From contig JAQUHB010000024.1 in NCBI GenBank assembly GCA_028683835.1, forward strand, positions 1-41,169: 41,169 nucleotides of DNA, given 5' to 3'. Source of the DNA: Sulfurimonadaceae bacterium. GTDB lineage: Bacteria > Campylobacterota > Campylobacteria > Campylobacterales > Sulfurimonadaceae. A program made the translations under genes and the position numbers. Shown here in pieces: positions 27,683 through 36,606 of the stretch (the stretch's first letter is position 1; each line of letters opens with the position of its first letter). The notes beneath the pieces are model-generated. The model worked only from the letters and a program-made list of their open reading frames with translations. It had not been told where the DNA came from and did no database searches.

Positions 27683-28489
27683 CTACCTATTCCTATCTGT
27701 AATAATTACTGATTTTTCTTCATCAAATCTGTCTATCAAAAACACGCCGCCCTCTTCTTGGTAAGCAAGAGGAGTTTTAGGCTCATTTCCAGTGATTTTT
27801 GTGCCCTTAGGAACTTCATGTCCTAAACGTCCAAAGCGCTCACTGTCATAACGGTCAACACGTGCAGTATCACGGATTTCAGGCCCAATAATATCACGAG
27901 CTTCTTTGCCGAAGATTTTATCTACTTCATACCATGCAGCAAACTCATCACCCTCAAGAGGATAAGTTTTAAGCAGAGGATAACCTTCCCAGTCATATGG
28001 CATCAAGATACGTTTTAAAAATGGATGATTATTTACTTCTATTCCGAACATATCATACATCTCACGCTCCGACCAATCAGCACAGCGGAAAAGTTTTTCA
28101 ACACTGTTGATCGCTTCGTCTTTAGAGATAAAACATTTGATACGGATACGTTTTCTTTTACCCATTGAAAGCATCTGATAAAAGATCTCAAACTGTCCAC
28201 TTTTAGCTATCCAGTCGATTGCACTCATCTCTGAGAGCTGAGTATAATCAAGTTCTTCTTTTACAAGTTTGATTACATCAACGTTATCTTTTGCATTGAT
28301 ATAAACAACCATTTGCTCGACTTGGATATACGCCTCAAGAACTTCAAACTTTGCTTTGATCGCTTCTAAGTCAGCGGTGAACACTTCATCGCTTAAAACA
28401 TCTTGCTTTGGAACTTGAGGTGCAACATAAAATCTGTCTGTATAGTACGATTTTGCTTGTACATCATCTTTTGGTGTATAGGCTCTCAT
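27683..28489 (-). CDS. nuoC: NADH-quinone oxidoreductase subunit C
   Basis: Peripheral-arm 30-kDa-type subunit, 268 residues, a little longer than stand-alone NuoC in many bacteria because of an N-terminal extension of about 40 residues and a C-terminal tail after the core. The core signature is complete: [50 protein letters not shown]. It is a separate gene, not a NuoCD fusion. The ATG at 28489 overlaps the nuoB stop by one base. Confidence 0.95.
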   Translation of the reverse strand: MRAYTPKDDVQAKSYYTDRFYVAPQVPKQDVLSDEVFTADLEAIKAKFEVLEAYIQVEQMVVYINAKDNVDVIKLVKEELDYTQLSEMSAIDWIAKSGQFEIFYQMLSMGKRKRIRIKCFISKDEAINSVEKLFRCADWSEREMYDMFGIEVNNHPFLKRILMPYDWEGYPLLKTYPLEGDEFAAWYEVDKIFGKEARDIIGPEIRDTARVDRYDSERFGRLGHEVPKGTKITGNEPKTPLAYQEEGGVFLIDRFDEEKSVIITDRNR

Positions 28490-28998
28490 TACATCAACCT
28501 CTTAGTTTTTTGAGATTTAATCGCTTTTTCGGCACGGATTTTTTTCTGCAAAAGCATTACTCCATACTGAAGCGTTTCAGGACGAGGCGCACATCCTGGA
28601 AGATACAAATCAACCGGAATGATTCTATCAACACCCTGAACAGTTGCATACGTATTAAACATACCACCTGTGTTTGCACATGAGCCCATAGAGATAACCC
28701 ATCTTGGTTCAGTCATTTGATCATATAAACGTTTGATAAACTCAGCATGTTTTTTTGTCAGAGTTCCGGCCACGATCATAACATCTGCTTGACGCGGAGA
28801 AGCTCTAAAAATCGTTCCATATCGGTCGAAGTCATAACGAGATGCGCCTGATGCCATCATCTCGATACCACAACATGCAAGACCGTAAGTTAGTGCCCAA
28901 ATAGAGTTTGAACGACCCCAGTTTACGACTTTATCAATTGTAGTAAGTGCTACTGGAAGACCAGCATTTTGCGTATAATTTACTTTATGTTGTGCCAT
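28489..28998 (-). CDS. nuoB: NADH-quinone oxidoreductase subunit B, cluster N2
   Basis: Holds the terminal 4Fe-4S cluster N2 that reduces quinone. I start it at the ATG at 28998 ([13 protein letters not shown], 169 residues), which has AGGAGCC ten bases upstream; the longer frame to 29082 would add 28 residues coded inside nuoA with no family character. The N2 ligands are visible in [10 protein letters not shown] (the tandem cysteines), [12 protein letters not shown] and [19 protein letters not shown] and [11 protein letters not shown] are also typical. Its start overlaps the end of nuoA by 19 bases. Confidence 0.96.
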   Translation of the reverse strand: MAQHKVNYTQNAGLPVALTTIDKVVNWGRSNSIWALTYGLACCGIEMMASGASRYDFDRYGTIFRASPRQADVMIVAGTLTKKHAEFIKRLYDQMTEPRWVISMGSCANTGGMFNTYATVQGVDRIIPVDLYLPGCAPRPETLQYGVMLLQKKIRAEKAIKSQKTKRLM

Positions 28999-29369
28999 TC
29001 TAAGGCTCCTTTTTTCCATGCATATACAAAACCGATTGCAAGCAATAAGATAAATGTCATCATCTCTACGAATCCGAACCAACCAAGATATTTAAAATCT
29101 ACTGCCCAAGGGAACATGAAAACAATCTCAACATCAAAAAGTATGAAGAGTAATGCAAAAAGATAAAACTGCGGAGAGAGTCTATTTGGCTGTTTTGTGA
29201 TCTCAGGTCCACACTCATAGACAGAGAGTTTTATCTTTTCCGTATCTTTTGCCGCCATCGCACGGCTTACGAGTCTTGCGATAGTCGTTGTAGTAAAAAA
29301 TGCACCAAACGTGAGTGCGAATAGTACAAATACCCCAAAATATGTATTTGCAGTGTGAATATGCTCCAT
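28980..29369 (-). CDS. nuoA: NADH-quinone oxidoreductase subunit A
   Basis: Three-span membrane subunit at the junction of the two arms, 129 residues. The conserved loop VYECGPEI with its Cys (about residue 51) and the second-helix acidic pair in [18 protein letters not shown] (about 73-90) identify it. First gene of the nuo operon, with an AGGTAGGA ribosome site and a consensus TATAAT about 50 bases upstream of its start. Confidence 0.96.
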   Translation of the reverse strand: MEHIHTANTYFGVFVLFALTFGAFFTTTTIARLVSRAMAAKDTEKIKLSVYECGPEITKQPNRLSPQFYLFALLFILFDVEIVFMFPWAVDFKYLGWFGFVEMMTFILLLAIGFVYAWKKGALEWHNIK

Positions 29370-29419
29370 ACATCCTACCTTCGTTTATTTTTTGTTATCA
29401 AACACTGTGAAGAGTTTAC

Positions 29420-29425
29420 ATTATA
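29420..29425 (-). promoter_or_regulatory. -10 box of the nuo operon promoter
   Basis: Read on the minus strand this is TATAAT in the context TTACGTAATATAATGTAAAC; an overlapping palindrome TTACGTAA (29426-29433) lies just upstream. The predicted transcript start is near 29413, giving nuoA a leader of about 44 bases. A copy of AAACACTGT (29400-29408) lies just downstream of that start. Confidence 0.6.
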
Positions 29426-29520
29426 TTACGTAAAATTACACTAAAGCGTTGAAAAAACAGTTGAGGGCACTATAGCAAAAAGAGTATTAAAGCAAGAAGA
29501 GTTTATGGTAACAAACAGTA

Positions 29521-29545
29521 ACAGTGTCACTAAGAGAAACACTGT
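29521..29545. promoter_or_regulatory. Inverted repeat between the AAA ATPase and nuo
   Basis: ACAGTGT (29521-29527), 11 bases, then ACACTGT (29539-29545): a perfect 7-bp inverted repeat. It may be a weak terminator for the upstream AAA ATPase operon (a loose TACTGTTTGTT tract follows on the minus strand) or an operator, because another AAACACTGT copy lies beside the nuo promoter. The sequence does not decide between these. Confidence 0.4.
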
Positions 29546-29600
29546 AATCTGATATAAAAATATTATGTGTAATTTCGTAACAAATTATAGAAAAAATAAT

Positions 29601-31337
29601 TTATTTTGTTAAAAATCCGACAGATTTTTCACTATCAAAATTTCCCTCTTTTTCTTTTCCTATGTGAGAGATGAAATCATCTAGATTAAAGAGTGGTTCT
29701 TGTTTAATCGCTACACTGTAAGCTGTATTTTTTATAATCAAATTGATCTGACCGCCCGTAAGTGAGTATGATGCAAGTTTCTCAACATCAAAATCTTTTT
29801 CATACGGAGCATCTTTTGGAAGCATTTTTTTCCATAGTTCAAGACGCTGTTTTTCATTTGGTTTTTTGAACTCTATTTTATAATTGAAACGTCTTGAAAA
29901 GGCAACATCAATATTTTCTAGCAAGTTTGTCGTAGCGATGAGAATCCCTTTAAATTTTTCTATCTGCTCTAAAAAGATATTTTGCATCTGATTGTGCATC
30001 TGTTCTGCTCCGCCACTAGGACCGCTTGAGCGCGCACTTAAAAACTGGTCAGCTTCATTGAGCAGCAAAACAGGCTCAGTTTTTGTCTGCTGAGTAAGTT
30101 CATAATAAGTATCAAAGATTTTGCGTACATTTTTTTCACTCTCGCCGACATACATGGAAAGGATTTTAGAACAATCAAAACTCAGCACTTGACGTTTGAG
30201 AGATTTTGCTAAAGAGTGTGCCGTCATAGTCTTTCCAGTTCCCGGTGCTCCATAAAAAATGATGCGTGCATCGATACCGCTTTTTTTATCTTTTATCCCC
30301 CAGGCAACCAGACGCGCTACAACTTCTTTATCCACTTGACGCATAAGATTATCAAGTGTATCTCTTGTTTTTGGATTTAAAACTACATCATCCAAATTTG
30401 TCTCAGGGTCAATAAGTTCAAAGATATCTTGATCTTTTATCAACATATCGAGTTTAAGCTTTGTTACTTTTTTCTTTTTTTGCGGATGAATGATCGATTG
30501 TAAAATCTCATCTGTAATGTAAAAAGATCTCGAAATCCCGCCAAAAGGATTGAGCATCTCTTCATAATCGATGATATCTTCACCTATGAGTTTTGAACCG
30601 TCTTCTAAAAGTGAGCGATTTTTAATACGATCATAATCATCAAAAGAGATCAAGTCTATCAGCGCATTCATCTCTCGAAGTGAGGTATCAGTCGCATTGT
30701 ACTCTTCGCGAAGAAGTGCTAAAAAGATCACTTCCTCTTTTTTTTCAAGTTTTTTTTGCTTTATAAATTTATCCAAAACAATATCTTCTGCAGTTTCTTT
30801 AATTCTCTCTGCTATTCTTGTCTCAAGAAGATTGACCTTATTTTGAATGCGATCAATTCCAAGAGAGTGTTCATGCACATTATGACGGATGGCACTCATC
30901 TTTTGATACATCTCAATTCTAAAAAATTGATCTTGCAAATACTCTAAATGATCGGCATAAGGCTTTACATCCGGCAGAGAAAGTTCCAAACTCCCCTCTT
31001 CTAGGAGTCTTAAAAAAGATGATGTAAGTCCCACAACTCCATTTAAAAGTTCCAAGTTGATCACTTCACTGATCTTTACCGGAGTAAAAGTTCTTTGATT
31101 AATCCACCCAAGTTCCAAAAGTACTTTAATGTCTGTCAAATGTTCAAGATATGTATAATCATCCGTGCCATAAAGATCTTGTAAAACCTCTAAAACCAGC
31201 ATATCTTCGTTGCCTTGAAGAAACTTTTTCACTAACTGCTGAAGTATTTTCACTTCTGCTTCACTACACTTAAGTTGTGAAAAAAGCTCACTCTTTATGA
31301 CATCTTCGTGCTCTATAAAATTTATTACGTTTTTCAA
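29601..31337 (-). CDS. AAA family ATPase with variant Walker B
   Basis: A 578-residue protein whose C-terminal 230 residues are a classical AAA domain: Walker A GAPGTGKT (about 361-368), pore-loop-like region MYVGESEKNVRKIF, Walker B as LLLNEADQF (about 422-430), sensor-1 IATTN and arginine finger SRRFN. In Walker B the usual first Asp is Asn, with the catalytic Glu kept; this NEAD form occurs in a subgroup of bacterial AAA proteins. The N-terminal 340 residues are helical and charged with no recognised domain and no membrane span. The start is a TTG at 31337 behind a strong AAGGAG site, overlapping the acyl-CoA synthetase stop by four bases (TTGA). Its target is unknown; co-transcription with fadL and an acyl-CoA synthetase hints at envelope lipid metabolism. 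Confidence 0.85.
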   Translation of the reverse strand: MKNVINFIEHEDVIKSELFSQLKCSEAEVKILQQLVKKFLQGNEDMLVLEVLQDLYGTDDYTYLEHLTDIKVLLELGWINQRTFTPVKISEVINLELLNGVVGLTSSFLRLLEEGSLELSLPDVKPYADHLEYLQDQFFRIEMYQKMSAIRHNVHEHSLGIDRIQNKVNLLETRIAERIKETAEDIVLDKFIKQKKLEKKEEVIFLALLREEYNATDTSLREMNALIDLISFDDYDRIKNRSLLEDGSKLIGEDIIDYEEMLNPFGGISRSFYITDEILQSIIHPQKKKKVTKLKLDMLIKDQDIFELIDPETNLDDVVLNPKTRDTLDNLMRQVDKEVVARLVAWGIKDKKSGIDARIIFYGAPGTGKTMTAHSLAKSLKRQVLSFDCSKILSMYVGESEKNVRKIFDTYYELTQQTKTEPVLLLNEADQFLSARSSGPSGGAEQMHNQMQNIFLEQIEKFKGILIATTNLLENIDVAFSRRFNYKIEFKKPNEKQRLELWKKMLPKDAPYEKDFDVEKLASYSLTGGQINLIIKNTAYSVAIKQEPLFNLDDFISHIGKEKEGNFDSEKSVGFLTK

Positions 31338-32902
31338 ATTTCTCCTTGTCTTATACGCTCTTTTAAAACGCGTTTAAGTACCTTTCCTGTTGCTGTTTTT
31401 GGCAGATCATCCACAAAATGAACCATTTTCGGTATCTTAAAGTTTGCCAAAGTATGCTTCAAATCACTTTTGACTTTTGCCTGTGTGATATGTATCTTAT
31501 CTACATCTTCTATAAGCTCGATAAATGCCACCGGGATTTCACCGCTATTTGTATCTGGTTTAGAAACCACTGCGCAAAGTTTAACATAAGAAAGTTTCAT
31601 TAGCTCTTCTTCTATCTGGCGAGGGTAAATATTGATCCCTTTTGAGATGATAATATCTTTAATACGATCGACGATGTACACAAAACCATCTATATCCATC
31701 TTGCCAAGATCGCCCGTTTTGAGCCAGCCGTTAATGATCGTCTCGTCAGTCGCTTGTGGATTGTTCAAATATCCATGCATCACACAGTCACCATGGACTA
31801 TGATCTCCCCCACTTCTCCATACGGAACTTCGACCATCTCATGATCTACAATTTTCACTTCATAACCCGGGATTGCACATCCGACTGAATAAACTCTCTG
31901 CACAGATAAGGAATTTACACACACGGCAGGTGAACATTCGCTCAGACCATATCCTTCTAGCATTTTTGCACGTTTGAATACTTTTGTATATCTATTTAAC
32001 GTTTCTTCACTCAAAGCCGAAGCACCCGAGATAAAAAGTCTTATCGAATTAAACCACAAAAAGTACCATGGCAATTTTGCTCGAATGAGAGCATTATAAA
32101 TATCAGGAACGCCTAGAAATATCGTAACACGTTTGAGCAATGTCTGCTTGATAATATTGCTAAATGGTAAAAGCTTTCTAATGATAACAATGGAAGTATC
32201 TGCAAAAACAGGTAAAAGCATCATCACAGAAAAAGTGAAAGCATGAAACATCGGAAGATAAAGAATAAACCTATCTTTTTGGCGTATATCAAAAATCTTC
32301 ATCACTCCTACGAGATTTGAAAAGATATTCCGAAAACTAAGCATCGCACCTTTGGGATATCCGGTCGTTCCGGAAGTATAAAATATTACGGCAAGATCAT
32401 CAAGATCTCTGCTTACACCTACAGTGTTGTTTGTATATGAAATTTTATGTTCTTTTTCAACGTAAAGAAAATTATTGTCATCTTGTGAGGGAACTTCATC
32501 TATCCAAATAGTTTTTTCTACTTGTGTACAAGCACCGATATTCTGTGTTTCTTTTGCAAAATCTTTAGAAGTGATAACTATTTTTGCTTCACAGTCACCC
32601 AAAATATAGGAAATCTCATCCCGTTTTAGCATATTATTAATTGGTACGACGATTCCACCGAGTTTCCCTATGGCAAAAACAGCGACCAAAAATTCCAAAG
32701 AGTTAGGTAAAATCAGTGCTACTTTCTCGTTTTCTTTGAGTTCGCAAAGCTCTAAAAATCTTGCGAAAGAATCAATCTTTTCTAACAGCTCCTTATTGCT
32801 TATCTTCTCATCATCGATGAAGACAACTTTTTTCTTTGGATTGGCAGCGGCATTTACCATTGCCATTTCATAGAAATTTTTATATGGATAATTTAATGTC
32901 AT
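31334..32902 (-). CDS. AMP-forming acyl-CoA synthetase (long-chain fatty acid-CoA ligase type)
   Basis: A 522-residue member of the ANL superfamily that activates a carboxylic acid through an acyl-adenylate and transfers it to CoA. Motifs: P-loop-like YTSGTTGYPKGAMLS (about 176-190), LEGYGLSECSP (about 324-334), GWLKTGDLG (about 389-397), the hinge VDRIKDIIISKGINIYPRQI (about 406-425), and the C-terminal catalytic Lys in KTATGKVLKR. The order, and the fadL-type porin directly upstream (one-base overlap), argue for long- or medium-chain fatty acid, but the substrate cannot be read from sequence. Aryl or other acyl substrates are alternatives. Confidence 0.88.
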   Translation of the reverse strand: MTLNYPYKNFYEMAMVNAAANPKKKVVFIDDEKISNKELLEKIDSFARFLELCELKENEKVALILPNSLEFLVAVFAIGKLGGIVVPINNMLKRDEISYILGDCEAKIVITSKDFAKETQNIGACTQVEKTIWIDEVPSQDDNNFLYVEKEHKISYTNNTVGVSRDLDDLAVIFYTSGTTGYPKGAMLSFRNIFSNLVGVMKIFDIRQKDRFILYLPMFHAFTFSVMMLLPVFADTSIVIIRKLLPFSNIIKQTLLKRVTIFLGVPDIYNALIRAKLPWYFLWFNSIRLFISGASALSEETLNRYTKVFKRAKMLEGYGLSECSPAVCVNSLSVQRVYSVGCAIPGYEVKIVDHEMVEVPYGEVGEIIVHGDCVMHGYLNNPQATDETIINGWLKTGDLGKMDIDGFVYIVDRIKDIIISKGINIYPRQIEEELMKLSYVKLCAVVSKPDTNSGEIPVAFIELIEDVDKIHITQAKVKSDLKHTLANFKIPKMVHFVDDLPKTATGKVLKRVLKERIRQGEI

Positions 32903-34098
32903 TAAAATTTGTATTCCATTCCAAGACTTACAAGGTATGCACGTCCATGAGATATTTCGCCACTTAATATTGCATTATTTATTTTTCTGTTCTCTTCAAC
33001 ATCTACAAGTCCAGCAATTCCAATATTTACCCGGCTACTAATATCGTAACGTCCACCAAGAGAAAAGATCTTACCAGTGGTATCTGGAAGTTCATAGCTA
33101 AATGTTGCATTTGGAATTGGCGAAGGATCATACGCAAAACCTGCCATCGCGCTTATCTTCTCATATTTGTGCGTTATCCCTATACGAAATGTATCCATAT
33201 CTTCCCAATTCTTTGCTATTGATTTTCCTAAATTTGTTTCATTTGTTGCACTGTTAAAATTAAAATTAAGCTTGTCATACGCTGACCAAACATTATGTTC
33301 CAACAGCGCTTCAACTGTTGTTGTATTGTTAAATGTATGTGACGCCGCAAAAGTCAAAGTTGCAGGAAGAGGCAATGTTACTTTCACTCCACTATTAATC
33401 GTCGTTACCGTTGTTGATGTATCACCACTTACATGTAAGCCGATTTGAGATCTATATGTCACTGCCACGTTTGTATCTTTGTCTGGTTTGAGAGTGAGGG
33501 CAAGATTGTATCCCCAATCCATACCAGTGCCATCGAGTGTATAAAGTGCATTTTTTACTTTTCCACTTGAGTAAACTCCTCGTGCACCAAAAGCAACTGC
33601 GAGTTGATCGTTGAGTTTATACGCAATTGTCGGATTGACTTCTATGGTTTTAAGCGTAAACTCTTGAGCATATTTTGCTGATGGATCAGATTTCCATTGC
33701 TTAGACAATCCTGCTGGACTCACTATCGAAAGACCAAACCTAAAGTCACCAAGAGCAGGAGAAACATAGAAAAGTGTTGGAACGAGAAAATCTTCAGACT
33801 CAGAACTACTTGCTCTTGGATCAGTAGCTACTAAGGTAGTACCATTATAAAAATTTGTTTTCCCTGCATAATTAATCCGTCCAAGTCCGATATAAGTCAA
33901 ATCAACCTCTATCGCTCCACCCTTATTCTTGTTAAGAACCATATTTGCAGGATTGTAGTACGATGCATCTGCACCGTTTGCATTTGCCACGTACGCATTT
34001 GAAAGTGCGACTGCATTGACTGAACTTTCAGGTATTTTGTATCCCCCTGCCAACAAAGCAGTTGTTACTGATAGTGACATTAAAGCGATCTTTTGCAT
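32902..34098 (-). CDS. FadL/OmpP1/TodX family outer-membrane transporter
   Basis: A 398-residue outer-membrane beta-barrel for hydrophobic compounds such as long-chain fatty acids. I start it at the ATG at 34098 (MQKIALMSLSVTTALLAGG), which has GGGGGAG upstream and gives a clean signal peptide; the in-frame ATG at 34122 adds eight residues and weakens it. The mature N-terminus carries the family hatch motif (VNAVALSNAYVANANGADAS, then YYNPANM), the equivalent of the NPA region of FadL. Many alternating strands follow, and it ends in LVSLGMEYKF, a terminal Phe for barrel assembly. It heads the fadL - acyl-CoA synthetase - AAA ATPase operon. Confidence 0.93.
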   Translation of the reverse strand: MQKIALMSLSVTTALLAGGYKIPESSVNAVALSNAYVANANGADASYYNPANMVLNKNKGGAIEVDLTYIGLGRINYAGKTNFYNGTTLVATDPRASSSESEDFLVPTLFYVSPALGDFRFGLSIVSPAGLSKQWKSDPSAKYAQEFTLKTIEVNPTIAYKLNDQLAVAFGARGVYSSGKVKNALYTLDGTGMDWGYNLALTLKPDKDTNVAVTYRSQIGLHVSGDTSTTVTTINSGVKVTLPLPATLTFAASHTFNNTTTVEALLEHNVWSAYDKLNFNFNSATNETNLGKSIAKNWEDMDTFRIGITHKYEKISAMAGFAYDPSPIPNATFSYELPDTTGKIFSLGGRYDISSRVNIGIAGLVDVEENRKINNAILSGEISHGRAYLVSLGMEYKF

Positions 34099-34130
34099 TG
34101 TCCATCTCCCCCGAAATTTCATTTTGAAAC

Positions 34131-34136
34131 ATTCTA
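34131..34136 (-). promoter_or_regulatory. Candidate -10 box for the fadL operon
   Basis: On the minus strand the sequence TCTATAGAATG lies between the nfo stop codon and fadL and offers TAGAAT or the overlapping TATAGA as a -10 box. A T-rich tract (eight Ts) lies just upstream. Start near 34124 is predicted, 25 bases before the start codon. Confidence 0.35.
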
Positions 34137-34148
34137 TAGAAAAAAAAC

Positions 34149-34991
34149 TTAATCTACAAAAGAGTACAAGAGTTTAATTTCATCCATCCAGATCGTTTCA
34201 TCTATCGTTTCTAGTATGAGTGGAATATCATCCATTCTCTCATCATTCATGATAAATCTAAAAGCGTCAAGCCCTATTTTTCCTTTTCCAAGAGAATCAT
34301 GACGGTCTACATGTGAGCCGAGCTCAGGCTTAGAATCGTTGATATGCATCCCTTTGAGATACTTAAATCCTACAATATTTTCAAACTGCGCCATCGTAAT
34401 ATCATAAGCTTCACGCGTTCTTATGTCGTATCCTGCTGTAAACATGTGACAAGTGTCTATACATACACCGACACGGCTTTTATCTTCAACCTTGTCGATG
34501 ATCTGAGCGAGGTGTTCAAACTTCCAGCCGAGATTGCTTCCCTGACCTGCCGTATTTTCCAGTACAAGTGATACACCTACGGTTTTATCCAGCGTAATAT
34601 TCATAGCCTCAGAGATGCGCGTTATACATTCATCTTCACTTATCTGCTTCAAATGACTTCCTGGATGAAAATTGAGTCTATCAAGCCCCAAAAGGGAGCA
34701 TCTTTGCACCTCATCTAAAAAAGCTTCCATCGATTTGTGACGTTTTTCATCTTCAGGATGTCCAAGATTGATGAGATATGAGTCGTGCGGTAACACATGG
34801 CGAGGCAAAATCCCGCTTGCTTGTAAGGCTTCTTTAAAGCTATCAATAGTTTTCGTATCCAGCGGCTTTGCATCCCATCTTTTTTGATTTTTCGTAAAGA
34901 GTGCAAATGCTTTTGCGCCAAGCTTTTGTGCGTTAATAACCGCATTAGTAACACCGCCGCTTGCGGATGTATGTGCACCTACATATTTCAT
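34149..34991 (-). CDS. nfo: Endonuclease IV (AP endonuclease)
   Basis: Zinc-dependent AP endonuclease and 3'-repair diesterase in base excision repair. The 280-residue product is full length and carries the family signatures: GAHTSASGG at the N-terminus (His ligand), NFHPGSH (about 110), [14 protein letters not shown] with the conserved Glu, [16 protein letters not shown] (Asp and His ligands), [20 protein letters not shown] and ILET near the end. The ATG has AGGAATAGT upstream. It lies 29 bases after the lipoprotein gene and is probably read from the aldo/keto reductase promoter. Confidence 0.97.
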   Translation of the reverse strand: MKYVGAHTSASGGVTNAVINAQKLGAKAFALFTKNQKRWDAKPLDTKTIDSFKEALQASGILPRHVLPHDSYLINLGHPEDEKRHKSMEAFLDEVQRCSLLGLDRLNFHPGSHLKQISEDECITRISEAMNITLDKTVGVSLVLENTAGQGSNLGWKFEHLAQIIDKVEDKSRVGVCIDTCHMFTAGYDIRTREAYDITMAQFENIVGFKYLKGMHINDSKPELGSHVDRHDSLGKGKIGLDAFRFIMNDERMDDIPLILETIDETIWMDEIKLLYSFVD

Positions 34992-35020
34992 ACTATTCCT
35001 TTGTATTTGTAACTTAAAAA

Positions 35021-35506
35021 TTATTTTGACGGAGAGGAGATTTTCAGTAAAATACCATTTTTACTGTCTTTAAATCTGATGCTTTGATGAGTCACTACAT
35101 AATCAATATTAACATCCTCATCTTTGATTTTTTGTCCAAATCCATCATACATTTTTTTTAGATTTTTTCCATCATAGATTACATGTCCGAGGATCACATT
35201 TTCTAAAATATCTGAGGGATAATTGCTATTTAGGTATTTTTTATTAAACACACTTTTTAGCATACAACCATCGTCCACACAGATAAAATTATTTATCTCT
35301 ATACTTTTGACAACATTTCCCATTTCGTAAAGTTCAATTTTGAGCGAATTCCCATGACCACGGATATATCCAAGATCACCGTACTTAATCTGAGGAGATT
35401 TTATCACGATGATCTTAGACTCATTCATCTCGTAGTTTTTAACGCTACATCCGCTAAAAAGAAAAATCGTTGCGAGAAGAGAAACAGATAGGAGTTTTTT
35501 CATCAT
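35021..35506 (-). CDS. Small lipoprotein of unknown function
   Basis: A 161-residue product with a lipoprotein signal peptide: [18 protein letters not shown], lipobox FSGC with the lipidated Cys at about position 20, and Ser at +2, so outer-membrane sorting is expected if the E. coli rule applies. The mature part has two further cysteines (CVDDGC, about 78-83), which could form a disulfide, and is otherwise a mix of strands and polar turns. I recognise no domain. I start at the ATG at 35506, which overlaps the aldo/keto reductase stop by one base (TGATG); a second ATG follows at once. Confidence 0.75.
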   Translation of the reverse strand: MMKKLLSVSLLATIFLFSGCSVKNYEMNESKIIVIKSPQIKYGDLGYIRGHGNSLKIELYEMGNVVKSIEINNFICVDDGCMLKSVFNKKYLNSNYPSDILENVILGHVIYDGKNLKKMYDGFGQKIKDEDVNIDYVVTHQSIRFKDSKNGILLKISSPSK

Positions 35507-36522
35507 CAACCCATTGGATAAAGTATCTCACTGTGTACTTTATCGCACGCATGTAAGACTTCATCACTCAAAGTCAAATCCATCGCCGCTAAACTTGCAT
35601 CGAGCTGTTGTGACGAAGTCGCACCAATGATCGTCGAAGCCACAAAATCAAACTGCTTTGTCCATGCGATAGCCATCGTCACTGGATCAAGTCCTGCATC
35701 TGCGGCGATTTTAAGATATTTTTGCGTTGAAGCTAAAGTTTTATCGTTCATAAATCTTTGTGCCATCAGTCTATTGCGAGGATTTGTAGAGTGAATATAC
35801 TCAAAAAATCTTCCCTCACCCTCTTTTGCCTGATTGTATTTTCCGCTTAAGACTCCCCCTGCAAGTGGAGAGTATGGAAGCAATGATATTTTTTCTGCCC
35901 TTGCTAAAGTAGAAAGCTCGTCTAAAAATCTTCTGTTTAAAAGTGAAAAGTTATTTTGGATCGATTCAAAACGAGTAAGTTTCTCATGTTTTGAACTCAT
36001 CAAAGCTTTACATGTACCGTATGCTGTGTCATTTGAAGTACCGATGTAACGCACTTTTCCGCTTTGCACAAGTGAGTCAAAAGCACGTAGCGATTCTTCA
36101 ATGGGCACAATAGTATCTGGCCAGTGCATCTGATAAAGATCGATATAATCCGTGCCAAGACGCTTAAGTGAACCCTCAATAGCACGCTCTATATGAAATC
36201 TATCAATTGCCGTTAGTCCATGACGGATAGGCGGAACAAACCAGCCGTTTGCAGCACCTGCGACCTTGGAAGCCAAGATTATGCTATCGCGAGGTTTAGT
36301 TTTAAGCCATCTGCCTACGATCTCTTCGGTGATACCACTACTCTCTTTTGTAGGTGGCACAGGATAAAGCTCTGCGGTATCATAAAAATTTACGCCCCCC
36401 TCATAGGCTTTGTCCATGATCTTAAAAGCTTCTTTTTCATCACATTGCGAGCCGAAAGTCATAGTTCCCATACAGATAGGACTCACACGAAGTCCCGTTT
36501 TACCGATGTATCTATAAGTCAT
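35506..36522 (-). CDS. Aldo/keto reductase, Tas-like
   Basis: A 338-residue NADP(H)-dependent TIM-barrel oxidoreductase of the aldo/keto reductase superfamily. The catalytic tetrad is visible: Asp and Tyr in VNFYDTAELYP (about 50-60), Lys in IILASKVAGA (about 98), His in YIDLYQMHWPD (about 146). The N-terminal block TGLRVSPICMGTMTFGSQ and the PVPPTKES insert after the active-site Tyr resemble E. coli Tas. Physiological substrate unknown. The ATG at 36522 is preferred over a TTG two codons upstream. It has its own TATAAT promoter and heads a likely operon with the lipoprotein and nfo. Confidence 0.9.
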   Translation of the reverse strand: MTYRYIGKTGLRVSPICMGTMTFGSQCDEKEAFKIMDKAYEGGVNFYDTAELYPVPPTKESSGITEEIVGRWLKTKPRDSIILASKVAGAANGWFVPPIRHGLTAIDRFHIERAIEGSLKRLGTDYIDLYQMHWPDTIVPIEESLRAFDSLVQSGKVRYIGTSNDTAYGTCKALMSSKHEKLTRFESIQNNFSLLNRRFLDELSTLARAEKISLLPYSPLAGGVLSGKYNQAKEGEGRFFEYIHSTNPRNRLMAQRFMNDKTLASTQKYLKIAADAGLDPVTMAIAWTKQFDFVASTIIGATSSQQLDASLAAMDLTLSDEVLHACDKVHSEILYPMG

Positions 36523-36553
36523 TTTCAAATCTTTTATTTTGATATTTTTCGTG

Positions 36554-36559
36554 ATTATA
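36554..36559 (-). promoter_or_regulatory. -10 box for aldo/keto reductase
   Basis: Read on the minus strand this is a perfect TATAAT (context CGCTATAATCACG). The predicted start near 36547 gives a leader of about 25 bases. It is only 13 bases from a divergent TATAAT on the plus strand, so the two promoters share one short control region. Confidence 0.55.
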
Positions 36560-36572
36560 GCGATATTTTTGA

Positions 36573-36578
36573 TATAAT
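36573..36578 (+). promoter_or_regulatory. -10 box for the giant surface protein gene
   Basis: A perfect TATAAT on the plus strand (context TTTTTGATATAATGAAC). Start near 36585 would give a leader of about 167 bases. A second TATAAT (36663-36668, context GGCAGTATAATTAG) lies inside that leader and could be an alternative promoter. Confidence 0.5.
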
Positions 36579-36606
36579 GAACTTCAAATAAATCTCTATC
36601 TTGACG

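Noticed and set aside
28999-29082. N-terminal extension of NuoB by 28 residues
   Set aside because: The extension is coded inside nuoA in another frame, lacks family character, and a good ribosome site precedes the internal ATG at 28998.
35980-36060. ACATGTAC sites (for example 36009, 37018, 37948) as further members of the iterated palindrome
   Set aside because: They share only the ACATGT core and not the flanking CTT/AAG arms, so they are expected by chance.
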